From the NCBI GenBank assembly GCA_000469685.2, contig LS997562.1:13155467-13219466 (forward strand): a DNA stretch of 64,000 nt. Direction: 5' to 3'. Under the pieces are notes generated by a model. That model worked only from the letters and a program-made list of their open reading frames with translations. It ran no database searches and was not told the origin of the DNA. The stretch's first letter is position 1. Each line of letters starts with the position of its first letter. Below, one piece after another: positions 10,691 to 22,800 of the stretch. Source of the stretch: Haemonchus contortus (lineage: Eukaryota > Nematoda > Chromadorea > Rhabditida > Trichostrongylidae). Made by a program: the position numbers and the translations under genes.

Positions 10691-11099
10691 AACGCACTTA
10701 ATGCGTTGCGTACAGTAGGGTCGGATATGCAGATTGGCATTACTATGAGGTACTCTGTTTTGCTATAGAACGTTTCCAAACAGAGTTATGATTTTTGATC
10801 TCGAATCCGTCCACCCCATTGCAGAGCAAGCTCTGTTTACCACAACCCTGAAATGACCGATTTCCCTTTTCGATAGCCTCGAACCACATCCCTCCGCATT
10901 TTAGGACTCCTTTACATAGGTTCATGGGTGTTTCATCATAACTCCGCCCACTTCAGTACAGATCCCGTCTACATTGATTTTGGGGTTTTTTCGGTAATAT
11001 CCAACCCGCTTTTTCCGGATGTAACCGAAGAAAGTTACAAGTTTTCGTAAAATGAAGCTTACATCCGTGAGCACGCTCCGCCCACTTCGGGGCCAACTA
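10691..11099. repeat. Dispersed repeat fragment
   Basis: The block near 10763-10790 (agaacgtttccaaacagagt) recurs diverged at 34527-34560, followed in both places by short tccgccCAcTTc-type segments. No gene is visible. Confidence 0.45.
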
Positions 11100-11205
11100 T
11101 ATATGTATATATATATATATATATATATTTATTTATTTATATTGTGTTATATTTATATATTATATTTATATTATGTTCTTATATTATATATATTTATATA
11201 TATTC
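11100..11205. repeat. TA-rich simple sequence
   Basis: A (TA)n and TATTTA tract of about 105 bases, with no other content. Confidence 0.9.
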
Positions 11206-11789
11206 GCAATTTCACTTTACTGAATTAAGAGGAATCTTTTATGAAGTCAGGAATGTTTGAGACAAATTTTCTTATTGGGAACCATCTTTGGTGCTTATTA
11301 AGGGTTAGTAAGGAAATTGGAACTCTTGCAGGCTTCTGATTTTCGTTCATCGTCCTAAGCAAAACGAGCACATGCATGGAGTTTGCAAATCCAGGGATAG
11401 TGGATGAGGAAACTTATGAATTCACCACCGTCATAGCAAAACTGTTTGACGTGACCTCATGTGCTCTTCCAATCGTGGAATTTCATGACAAAGACAGCAA
11501 ATGCTCCTACAACGTCGTTTCTAGAATGGTCGTGCATATTTGGGACCACATTTAGAAATACAGTAACGCTCCAAACTATTCGGAGGAACACTTTCTTGAC
11601 CACAGCATTTTCCCGACTGAATCAAACTATTGCATGAAACTTCAGTAATTTATGCCAAATCTCGATACCGACATTTCACAATCTATCATTTCGCAATAAT
11701 TTGATTGACGGGTTTCCTATAATGACTGGCGTTTACAGTGAAAAGATATAAACCAAGACCAAGATAAACCTTCAAGTAATTTGAACTTT
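11206..11789. other. No feature recognised
   Basis: Unassigned DNA. No frame or splice pattern could be supported. Confidence 0.4.
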
Positions 11790-12420
11790 CTAGGTCGATG
11801 GGAGCAGGAGTTATGAATTTTCGCCCAAACTCCGCCCCCTGTTGGCGAAGTGTGGTCCTGCTACCAACCATAAGTGCTCCCGTCATGCCGTCTGTACTCC
11901 TACCAAATTTGATCTCTCTAGGCCCATGGGAACTGGAGTTATGGATTTTCGTATATAAAAGTAAGAAAGCTCCGAGGCACGCTCCGCCCGTTGTGGACGG
12001 GGCTCCGCTGACGACATTTATGCTGGAGACACCTGTAACAATCAACTTTTCCTGCTCTGTTGGCTTTCTCCGAACCGTGTTATAAATGTTTTCATAAGGC
12101 ACTGCATTTTTGGAGAACGCCCGCCCATCGGGGGTGGATCTCTCCAGTTCGATCTAACTTACCAATGCACATCTCTAACAACCTTTAAACCCTAGTTTTG
12201 AAGCCGTCTTGTGACTGAATTTGAAATCATGGTCCTCAGTACAGCCATTTCGATGCACGCCACGCCCACGGCTCCGCCAAGCTGATGTGTGCTTTATACT
12301 TCTCGGGATATGGCCCACCCCCCCCCCACGCGTGACCCGATTTCTCCAGGCAAATCTACAGGAGCTAAGGAATTTCGTGACAGACATACAGACAGACAGA
12401 CTAAGCGCTTTATAGTAAGT
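11790..12420 (+). repeat. Repeat family R2 copy with (CAGA)n-type terminus
   Basis: The copy contains the recurring block gttatgaattttcgc...tccgccccctgttggcg...gtcctgctacc...accataagtg...tcctaccaaatttga. The same text is tandemly arranged at 22380-25170 and occurs once at 32070-32300. Like those copies it ends in a short CAGA/ACAG run followed by agcgctttatag (near 12380-12415). The long minus-strand frame 11686-12102 is a shadow of this repeat. Confidence 0.75.
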
Positions 12421-13082
12421 AAGATGTTGGACCTATTCTTGAGAGCGGGATTTCATAACCCTGCCCCCGTGGACCTAGACTTCCAGTTTTGCATCTACAC
12501 GGGCGACATTGTGGGAGCACTGATGATAAGTGGCAGTACTTTTGGCTAGTTCGCCAATGGAGGTCTTAACCAGTGACGTGTAATGTTTATTACGACGTGT
12601 TAGTACAAGGATCGACCATAATAGAGCATTCAATGGGGTTTATATACAGAAAATGTGGGCGGTCCTCAGATACCGTAGCGCCTCTGTACTGTAGGGGGCC
12701 GGTGGCGGTACTCAAGCTCGGGGATGAAGGAACGGACCGCGCCAACGGCAGTGCTTAGGTTACATACTTGATTGCACACTTATGATACCGCCAGGTCATG
12801 CCTGTGGTCTCAACTCAAGAGATACTCATGTCAAGTTATGCCTATGGTTAATATGTTGAACTAGTACGTTATCCATCACTGTTATAAAGGCTAGTTCTAT
12901 TATAAACATAGATATGGTTGTAAATCCACAACAGTACTAGCCTCCGCACAAACTGGGCGGGGCATGCGTGAAAACTGACAATTTTTACAGGCCACTCGAA
13001 TTCCCTAGAATACAGGCGAACCGGGAGTAAGGTCGGCGAACAACGTGAAAGCAAGCTGGATTTTTGACGATTGTCTGAGGTC
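12421..13082. other. No feature recognised
   Basis: Mostly unassigned. The first ~130 bases resemble a further diverged R2 piece (gcccccgtggacctag, near 12463). Confidence 0.35.
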
Positions 13083-13600
13083 AAATTTCGACGTGCGCTG
13101 TTCTTCTGTAGAGGCGGAAAACATGATTTTAGACGTCTTTCTCTTGAAGCGTTGGCTGAATACTCAGGTATATAGGGTTGAGGGACAGCTCTGACAATCT
13201 AGTCTGAGATTAGCAACTCATAGTGTTTCCCTTTACCCTTCATAGAATTAAAGGACGATGCTTGCGTTTCTTCAGAGGCTAGTATCTCTTGTATGTAGAG
13301 GAGCGATCCAGTCCTTTGTTGACCGGTGATCGATGAGCAGTTCTACCATTCAATAGGTTGCTGATAATTCAATCCGCTACACCCGTGCTTTTCTCTTGTA
13401 ATGCCTAGTAGGATGTGATGGCGCGAGTCGTAGTGCCCATTCATCGGTGGTAGTGCTGCGCCGACCTATGTGCGTGGCCTCGTTTACTGTTATTTTGAGC
13501 GCTAGGGGAATGCCCTTAACGTTTATCAACCCCACTACCATGTTCACATTGTTTGTGCAAATTTTTAATGCTTCGTTTTTTTGCAGATTTTTCTTGGAAA
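13083..13600 (-). mobile_element. Partial mariner deletion derivative, copy 1
   Basis: The block aligns along its length with 26428-26940 and 56451-56960 (landmarks ttcgacgtgcgctgttcttctg, ggcgatgcttgcgtt-like text, cccattcatcggtggtagtgctg, ttcacattgtttgtgcaaattttta). It lacks the C-terminal transposase part and one terminal repeat. The other terminus is decayed (tttttttgcagatttttcttgg). It is non-coding. Confidence 0.65.
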
Positions 13601-13604
13601 TCCT

Positions 13605-14195
13605 ATAGAATGTGAGAAGACTGAAACACGTTGCGACGGCTGTTGGAGTAAGAGGGAATGAACCAGGTTACTGGAATAGACAGAACTTGAGCAGGACTTT
13701 TCTTATGGCCGGCAGGGCATGCACGAAGTATGTCGGCGTGTGGGTTCTGCTGGAAATCAATAGCTCCTGTTCTCTCGGACTGAAGGTTGAAAGCTGGGAG
13801 AATGTAGGCAGTAGGGTCAACTTTAACACAAGAAAGTATAGGAGTAGGTGAGAGAACCATGGTTCTTGATGACGGCAGCTCAGCAAGTCATCGAGATTCT
13901 AGAAAAAAGATGCCTTGCGTCACGTTCCATCATTTCACTGTTGAGCGAATTTCGCGTGTTACAAGGGTAGGTAGTGGTCGCAGGGCCATTCAAGGTGTGA
14001 TGCATACTGCCATAGGTGGCTTCGGACGCCAATCTCGGATCTGCTGTCCAATCTGACTGATCTGGAAATAAAGCTGCGAAACCTATTTCCCCTTTTTTCA
14101 AACCGCTGTATCGCACATATAACAGGAGCGGGCAGGAATCGAGTCAGTTAACGCTGTTTGAATTCTTCTACCGTTCGAGGTTTTTAGGTGGAACT
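13605..14195. other. No feature recognised
   Basis: Small frames occur on both strands (13603-13860 -, 13612-13851 +), but there is no domain and they overlap each other. Confidence 0.35.
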
Positions 14196-14262
14196 CTTTA
14201 TTAAGTTAACGGCCTAACGTTTCGACGTAATCGCCGTCTTCAGAGGCCTAAACGCAATTCGA
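14196..14262 (-). mobile_element. Penelope-like element 3' end fragment
   Basis: On the minus strand the fragment reads GGCCT, CTGAAGA, a small hairpin, GAAACGTT, AGGCC, then AATAAAG. The same plan is found at the 3' ends of the two Penelope-like fragments with coding sequence (17659-17970 - and 31000-31915 +). No coding part remains here. Confidence 0.55.
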
Positions 14263-14469
14263 GAAGTTTTACATTATCCGACAGCGTTTGCTCTTGAGCA
14301 AAAAACGACCGAAACTCATCGGGAAAACTACCCACTTCTTGGAATACTCACCAGGCTCCACCGGTAGAGCGGATAGAATCCGCTGTCGCCACAGGCGACT
14401 GTCAGTAGCGAATGAGACTTTTTGATGTCTCTCTTATACTAATATTACGATGCTACTGATCATGAGTCA

Positions 14470-14740
14470 AAGCTCGAAGAGCGGTAAGTATGGCAAGAAG
14501 TCGCCGGTGATGGACGTGCCTTTCTTGGTTGCCGTGGGCCATGACAAGTTGTTTGAATTTCTTGCGTGGGTTCTTTGTGGATGGTGCAGCCACTGAATCT
14601 CGTCCGCTATGGATTAATATTCTGCCGATACAATCTACGCGCTCTTATTATAAGAGCCTGCTTAGGGCATTTCCCGACCCGACAGCGCTACATGGCATAC
14701 GAGCATACTACAAATTTTTTGCAGGTTGATACCTCAGAAG
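14470..14740 (+). repeat. Dispersed repeat family R1, copy 3 (partial)
   Basis: The text around 14520-14600 (ggttgccgtgggccatgacaagttg...ttcttgcgtgggttc) matches the R1 copies at 5800 and 7620. Confidence 0.6.
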
Positions 14741-14759
14741 CCATGTTTGTCGTGAATTA

Positions 14760-14912
14760 GGCCTCTAATGGTATCAAAAGTCCTACCTTGGTAGCTATGC
14801 AGATTGCAAGAAAACCTAGTGTGCAAATGATAGCGAGTGAGATGGAACGATGAACTATCTCTGCCTTGGAAATTTCTGAATTTTGGCACTAATAGTTTTG
14901 GGGCGTCCTGTA
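14760..14912. mobile_element. Tc1-like element end fragment
   Basis: The text from atgcagattgcaagaaaacct to tttggggcgtcctg followed by TA matches the right-hand 130 bases of the complete element at 4330-5602. Only this end is present. Confidence 0.65.
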
Positions 14913-15375
14913 AGTTAATTGCCCAATTCAATATCATAGAACGATGATTACACATTCGAAATTTTCGTCTGTAATTCCATAGTTTATCGGCTGCAGTAGG
15001 ACTGAGTCCTCAGAAAGAAGCGTCACTCATGAACTAGAAGTGGGATCGAGCACAAACATATAAAAAATACCCTGTCACTTGAAGAAACAGTTTTGAATGC
15101 AAATTTTATTTCCAGAGAAGCAAGTTGAAGAATGGGGTTACGTGGACAAGAGTGCCTGGAAGGGGATCTGTAAAACGGGTTCGAAACAATCGCCAATCGA
15201 TCTCGACATTAGTGAGTTGCTACATTTGTAGTAATTTCCCAATTCAAGTCCATTTAGCCACGGTTACATATGCTATTCGAACTTTTCGACTATAGTTCCA
15301 TAGTCTGTCGGCAATAGTAGTTGAGTCAGGAGAAAGAAGCTTCACTCATGAGATTGAAATAGCAGCGTTTGAAAA
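14913..15375 (+). repeat. Intron duplication flanking a carbonic anhydrase exon
   Basis: The stretch 14913-15075 (gcccaattcaatatc ... aaagaagcgtcactcatgaa) recurs diverged at 15212-15375 (tcccaattcaagtcc ... aaagaagcttcactcatgag). The two copies flank the exon 15116-15211. This suggests an old tandem duplication of an exon-intron unit whose other exon has been lost. Confidence 0.65.
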
Positions 15376-16772
15376 GGTCTTAGAGACAGAATTGGAACAC
15401 ATCCATCTCGCACGTTTTGTGATTTATATGGGGTGGAATTACTTTTTATTTCAGCAATAAAGATAAACAAAATGCAAACAAACGTCAGACTAGCCCATCT
15501 GACATTCTCGAACAAAAGCCTTGCTTGTTATGGATTTTTGCCCATTACAAGTAAGAATTTTGTTTCTCCCACTGTATTATGCCACTTCAGGTCTCCACTG
15601 CTACTTTTTCCCGAAAGCGGACAGAGGTTGACCTTTAAGGTCCGGAAAGAAGTGATGAATAAAACCACTTTCATGTTAGTAGTCGATAAGACGCTATCAA
15701 AGAGATATTATATAGCCATCAAGCACTAGTAATCTCTCAAAAATGATTGTACTACTATCCTTCGAAAGCTACAACTGAAACTTCTATTTGAAGGGGCGGG
15801 TGTGCCATGCCGTTATGGCCGCAGGATATAAATCGTGATGCTTTTAATCAAGCTTTCATCAAATGAAAAGGAAAAGTCGGGAAGACAATAGATACCGTTA
15901 GATCCAGTGGGCACATTTCCATCTCAATAGAAGCATTTTGGCGAAGTTATGCCAAAATGGTTGTTTGTGGCCGCTCATTGCTCCCATATTCATCCCACTA
16001 CAGAGTATTTAAGTTGTACAAGACTCGTCTGGGAATCGTTTTGAGTACAAGGCTTCGTTTTGACTTGATGTTTTGTTAACTGCGGTTTTAACGCCGCAGT
16101 GCGCGAAGCGAAAGTCTCACAAGGTTGCCGATTTGTGGGCAAAACTCCAGTCTCGGACGGGACTGGAATTTTGCCCACAAATCGCCAACCTTGTGAGACT
16201 AGGCTTCGTTTTGATTTTCGAGACAGGAAGAGTTCGAAGTGAGTGATACAACCGCAAACTTCGATGACTATTGAAGTCTAACAAAGGCAGCCTCACCACT
16301 AAATGGGGTCTGATGGTCACTGGAAATAAATATGTTACACACCATTCGGCTATTTTGACTATGTATGTGTGTATGTGTATATATATATGTATGTATGTGT
16401 GTAGTGTAATGTATGTATGTGTGTTATGTATGGATGTATGTATGTATGTATGTATGTATGTATGTATCTGTATGTATGGTATGTATGTATGTATGGTATG
16501 TATGTATGTATGTATGTATGTATGTAGGTATGTATATGTATGTATTGGTGTGTAATGTATGTATGTGGTGTATGTATGTAAGTATGTATGGATGTATGTA
16601 TGTCATGTATGCATGTATGTATTGTTATGTAATGTATGTATGTATGTATGTATGTATGTATGTATGTATGTATGTATGTATGTATGTATGTATGTATAGT
16701 ATGTATGTATGTATGTATGTATGTATGTATGTATGTAGTATGTATGTATGTAGGTATGTATGTAATGTAATG

Positions 16773-16803
<31 letters not shown>

Positions 16804-19800
16804 TGTATGTATGTATGGTATGTATGTTGTATGTATGGGTATGTATGTATGGTATGTATGTATGTATGTATGTATGTATGTATGTATGTATGTATGTATG
16901 TATGTATGTATGTATGTATGTATGTATGTATGTATGTATTTGTATGTATGTATGTATGTATGTGTGTATGTATGTATGTATGTATGTATGTATGTATGTA
17001 TGTATGTATGTATGTATGTATGTATGTATGTATGTATGTATGTATGTATGTATGTATGTATGTATGTATGTATGTATGTATGTATGTATGTATGTATGTA
17101 TGTATGTATGTATGTATGTATGTATGTATGTATGTATGTATGTATGTATGTATGTATGTATGTATGTATGTATGTATGTATGTATGTATGTATGTATGTA
17201 TGTATGTATGTATGTATGTATGTATGTATGTATGTATGTATGTATGTATGTATGTATGTATGTATGTATGTATGTATGTATGTATGTATGTATGTATGTA
17301 TGTATGTATGTATGTATGTATGTATGTATGTATGTATGTATGTATGTATGTATGTATGTATGTATGTTATGTATGTATGTATGTATGTATGTATGTATGT
17401 ATGTATGTATGGTATGTTGTAATGTATGATGTATGTATGTTATGTATGTTATGTATGTAATGTATGTATGTATGTATGTATGTATGTATGTATGTATGTA
17501 TATGTATGTATGTATGTATGTTCTAGTACCTGGAAAAAAGATGGTCAACGGCTATAGAAGGAGTTCTGTCAGTTTCACGTTTGGTCTTCTTGAAACCTGG
17601 ACATGTTGCATAATGTTTTACACTGTTTTGTAATACAGGTTTGCATGATAAAACCCGCTTTATTCGGTCGACGTTTCGACCAACTCGTCGTCTTCATGGA
17701 CCTGAAAGCAGTTCGGAGCTCCTGATCTGTCGCTTACGCGACAAAGCGCCCAACCTCCAACGGTCGTTGGATAAGAGTTGCCCTTCTCAAAGCCCACAGA
17801 AAGGAATTGGGCAGAAATTTGCCTGTTATGGCAATGCACTCATTGTTCAGTTCGAAATTTCTCTCTAGGATATGCAACGCTTCCAAGATATTTTTAGCAC
17901 CGATCTCGTTCGCGTAGGCTACGATTTTGCATTTAATGTCAAAATCATTGCCTTCATGCACTTCTAGTTGGGCCGAAAATTCACAAATTTGGAAGAGACG
18001 GGAGTGACAGAAAAACTTTGCATAATGAGGAAGAGAGTCCGTTGTTAGTCTGGCGATCCGACTGGCATGGCATAACTGTGTATATGATACCTTGTACCTT
18101 GCGAAATATCATCTTGTTTTTTAGATGAGGCAGTGATTGTTGATTGGAGTCATCTTGAGTTCCACAACTACGATGCTAGAGGAAGTATCGAGGCCGAAAA
18201 CAACGGCCACACAGGTGAAAAAAATATATAAGTAAATAGATAAAGACGATAGATATGAACGGGGCCACATACCTATCACCCTTTCCTTACTAGTCAACTG
18301 GATTTGTTGTTCTAGCGCTTATTACTGACCAAGCCGTTTGATATGTCGAAAGTTCTGCTGAAGGATCAATTTTGTTACTGGAACTGATGAGCATAGAAGA
18401 GAGAACATATCGCTACTAAGCTATAAACTTTTCTTTTCAGAACTCATCCAGGGATTTCAAACGTGGAGCAAGAGACCATATATAACAGGTTTGTGTGGCT
18501 TGAAGTTGATATCTCCGTTTAATGACAATCGTAGCGATTACGCATTCATTAGAGGCAATAGAAACTATTTCTGAGATTCTCACAAGGTTGGCGACTCATG
18601 GACAAAACTTCGGTAAACTAAATAAATAGATCAAGTGAACTGTTTCTGAGGTTTTCTGTTAGGATGAATTTTTGGCAACCAAGGTACATGGGACGGTGTC
18701 GGGCTGGAAAACGGTCTGGTCAGGGCGTACTAAGGGCTCCAAAATCGGTTTAGCCGACACCCATATTGTGAGTGGTCGTGTTAATCCGACTTTGTTATTA
18801 CTGCATCACTCTCAATGAAGCGTTAGAGCGTGGCAATTAGTGCGCTTGTATGAAAGACGCCTAGACGAAAGCAGACGATAATGTCATACAACCTACTTCT
18901 TGCTAGTCCTTCAAACCCATTTTCTTGAAATCCGCCTATTTCGCGCCCTCTTCGCTATTTGGCACCACGGCTTCCATTACTTCACTCAAAATGGGTACCT
19001 CAGCAATACCCCGAATTATGCCTTGAGATCATATCAGGCAGTGTGGAAAAAACATCCACTACCCTGGTTCCGTTCATCCTCGGGCAAACTCAAGGCCTCT
19101 TCTGTACATGCCCCGATCAACCTTGCTTGATAAATACGACACATATTAATTATCTTGAAAACTTTGATATGTCAGCATCTTTTGACATCTTGTGCAATCG
19201 CCTTCAACTACTGTTATATATTTCATCATCTGTCTTCGTTCCAGCTTGTCTATGCGGTCTACGTGGTCTCTATTAATACAGCTCCAATTCAAGTTTTTAA
19301 CGCTGAGAAGAGTCAGCACAATTCTCCTCTGCAGCCCACTCTCCGCAATCCGGTCGGATTTCTCCCAAATGTCGTTTTCAGGAATAAGTTTTCCTGGAAT
19401 CTGTATGCGAGCCTACACTGATTCGCTACAAAGGGTAGGACACTTGATGTACAGTACCGTTCAAGAAGAAATCACCTTAAACCTTTTTTGCCATAACTCC
19501 TCTTGAACTCAATGTTTTTGGCTGATTTTTGATATGTTGTCAACACTAATGATATTTAATACCTCCATCACGGAACTCACGAGATTCCTTTTCACCGTTC
19601 AAAGGCTAGTTTTCACATTTTCTGAACTATTTGAAATAAGTCACTTGACTTGAACGCTATCATCATGAGATTGAAACCTAATCAACCACTGGTCTAATAC
19701 TTTGTAGTGAAGCCGTTGACATCGATGACGACATTTGCGCATTGGCATTGGCATTTGCGAGGGATTTATTCATCCAACTTGTCGATCAGGCACTCATCGA

Positions 19801-22800
19801 TTTCCTTCCATTCTTCATCAAATATTCCAAACTTCTGAGCAGCACTTGTTAGGATTCAGCACAGGCCCTGGCAAGGCAGTGTTGAGACTCTAGGGAGCAA
19901 GACTGCAGGAACAGCAATGAAACAGCCCTATTGCTACACACACTGAGCCCGGTATTGGACGTGATGGCAACCTGTCAGAGGAGTCTCGGGTTGCGCAGGG
20001 CGCCTTGGATTTCGAACCACGACAACACCCACCGTACTCAGCAGAACTCGCTCCAACAGAGTATCATTTGTTTATGCCGCATCGGTGGGTTTTACCCATT
20101 GAAACCTCAGGAATTCTATGCGAGCGGGGTCCACAAGTTGCCTTCTAAATGGCAGTATCTTGTCTACAATGACGGCGCATATATTTTTTAATTGTTAGTT
20201 GTTGTGAAGAAAAATCAAATTCAAAAAAAATTGCACGGTGACAACGAACGCGCTTTTTGCCTCTGGAGGTACACGTGATCTCCCAAACACGCGATTATAA
20301 CACAATCACTTGGCTGATTGTGAAAGAATAAAATAGCAAATTTCATATTCCGTCTACAATGTTCAGGAGGAAACCTGGTGGGACGGTATTACCTTCAGCA
20401 GTTTCACTTTCACTGGGATGGTAACGATCGATTTGGCAGCGAGCACACGCTCGATGGATTACATTATCCTCTTGAAGTGAGTAATGAAATATTGAGGTCA
20501 GGCGTTTTCTTTCTATAGCACCGCAAAACTGTTTAACTCTTTTAGAGGCCATTGATTCGCTTTTCACTTTTCAATTCTTCCCTCACTGCAGTTTTTTTTT
20601 TGTTTTTTGGAATAAAAACCCATTGAAAAGAGGGTTGCGTTATTGGTGAAATTTCGGCCTCCAACTGAATCACGGTTCGCGCATGTGCTTTCAGGGCACT
20701 GTTATTCGATTTTTCACTGATGTGTCCCTACTTACGCTAAGCTTCTTAATGCATATCTGCTATAATATGTCATTTCCCGCGCATACAACGTGATGATCCA
20801 TCCAGCCAATAGCTAACTGGCTGAGAATCTATTGATAACATTTGACGTGACGGCATCATGTTGTGCCGCATTTGTGATGCAAAAGTTAACGTGCATCATT
20901 TGAATGTGTGCTTCAGGAACGTTATCCGAAAGAAGCAAACTGACGTCAATGACCCTAAGTTGAATAATATTCCAAGACCCATCGCCATCGCTGTTGGTAA
21001 AGCACAAGGCGAATACTTAAAAACTAGCTACATTCTGTCTCGGCAACGTTCCTTTACTGATATCGAACCTTTTGTGTATGAACAACCGTTAGGTAGTCTA
21101 TGAGGTGATAGCCAACATTGAGTCTGAGGTGTCTTCAGTTGAGAGAAAATCATTCATGATGATGCAAAACGACCAAACAGAGCGTGGTTTTCGCATCGCG
21201 GTAAAACAATTACTAAGGTCTTCGCAGGGCAGCATAAATGAAGAATGCTTTGCCTTATTTTAGCAGTGAATTTGAAAAGTAAGGCAAAAAAGTGGTGAGG
21301 GACGGAAGGACAGTAAAAGTAAAATACACTAAAACACGCATCAAGCACATTCGATTGTGATGTACAATATAATAGTAATGAACCTGGCTTTTTCATGATA
21401 CCCTTGAGTGACCCGATATCCGATGTGCTATTTTCATGAGGGAGCCGAAACTGCACAGCGCTTGCATGTGTATCTGCATGCAAAACTATGAGTCTCGCCA
21501 TACCCTAATCGCACAAGTCACTGAAAATTTATTTGAACAAACTATATAGACAGTCTCCCAAGTGAGACAATTTGTGGGCAGAACTTCGGCTTCGGAAAGA
21601 TTCGAATCCGTAATTATGCTTTCCGGTTAACGTGCTGTTTATTGCTTAAACTACCGAGATCCCGCTTGCCCCCACCTTCTTAATGGTGTATATGAAACCA
21701 GCCGTTTTTATGCTTATGCCGGGCTTCCCTCCTTCTTCGGCAATGTTGCAGTGATCGGCTGATTCTCCATTCCTTCTTTAAAACAAATCTATTTTCCCCT
21801 TCACGAAGTCTGACACAGAATTAACAGAGCAGTGCAAATGGTATTCAGTGTAAGACGATGCTCACGCCTTTAATTGGAAGCCTCGATCTCTTGCTCTCAA
21901 AAATGATTCAACTGTTGGGTAAACAAAGCCTTGGGCGGTACTCACAAATGTTTCGAGTGATGATAACACCATTATCGGATCTTGTCATCAATGGACCTTT
22001 TTCTTTACAGAGATATCATTAGTTGAGAGCTCCAAAGAACTGGCGGTCGGTTAGGTTTCGCCGAAAATGAATGGTCGAACAAGGTGTTCTACATTGAGCC
22101 ACAAACCTTGCAGGGTAGCGGTCGTAATGTTACAGCAAGAAATGAACAAAACACTCATCCGCTTATCCTGGTGCCACCAATGGGTCCCTTCATAGAATGA
22201 AACATAGTAAACAGACAAAGCTGTATCGTAGATAACGAAGGCATTAGGATCTCGATCGATACGTGGCTCTTGCTCTCTTAGGCCCCTTATCTTCTCTTAA
22301 CAGTGGTCATCGCTTCCTGTAACCGAGCATCTACGTTACCGTCATATTCTACACCACTTATTGAAATGCCGAGGTTCCACTGTTAACACGAAAAGCTCTG
22401 ATCCTACCAAATTTGAACTCTTTAGTCCACGGGGCAGGAGTTATGAATTCCCGCTGAACCATTCACGTCCCGCTCCCTGTGGGCGGAGTTCGGCACTGCC
22501 ACCTGCCATAAGTGTTCCCGTCCTACCTTCTCTACTCCTACCAAGTTTCAACGCTTGGAGTCCACGTGAACCATACTTTTCGGAACTCGAAATTCGATAG
22601 AGGGGCAAAAGGGCATGCGTACGATATTCAAAATGTGCCGATGTCTATGCCTTTGATTAGAAGTTTTGATCTGTCGCAGTTCAATGATGACCCATTGAAG
22701 GTTAAGCTGGTAGGCATCCAACCCTTTAACGGTACTCACAAAAGTTGTCGAGTCATAATAATACCATTATCAAATGTCTTCAACAATGTAGCTCCTTTTC

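Larger units (their letters stand above)
15376..18124. other. Rest of carbonic anhydrase intron (15212-18124)
   Basis: The intron holds a 98-codon frame without a domain (15433-15729), a palindrome (16113-16200), the ATGT array and a Penelope-like 3' end. The exon at 15116 joins the exon at 18125 in phase (ATT A / AT GAG), giving DLDINEAVIVDW. An exon from 15433-15729 is therefore not needed. Confidence 0.7.

Noticed and set aside
11686..12102. 138-codon minus-strand frame
   Set aside because: It lies within repeat R2 and is not conserved as a frame in the other R2 copies.
15433..15729. 98-codon frame as a carbonic anhydrase exon
   Set aside because: Exons 15116-15211 and 18125-18214 join directly in phase and give a continuous family match; this frame has no family similarity.
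16413..17548. Frames of 200-338 codons on both strands (Met-Tyr-Val-Cys and His-Thr-Tyr-Ile repeats)
   Set aside because: They are translations of the ATGT microsatellite, open in several frames at once.
18659..18780. Continuation of the carbonic anhydrase at the acceptor ctgttag/gatgaa
   Set aside because: Joining in phase gives an immediate stop; the true next exon is 20367-20476 with the zinc-binding QFHFHW motif.
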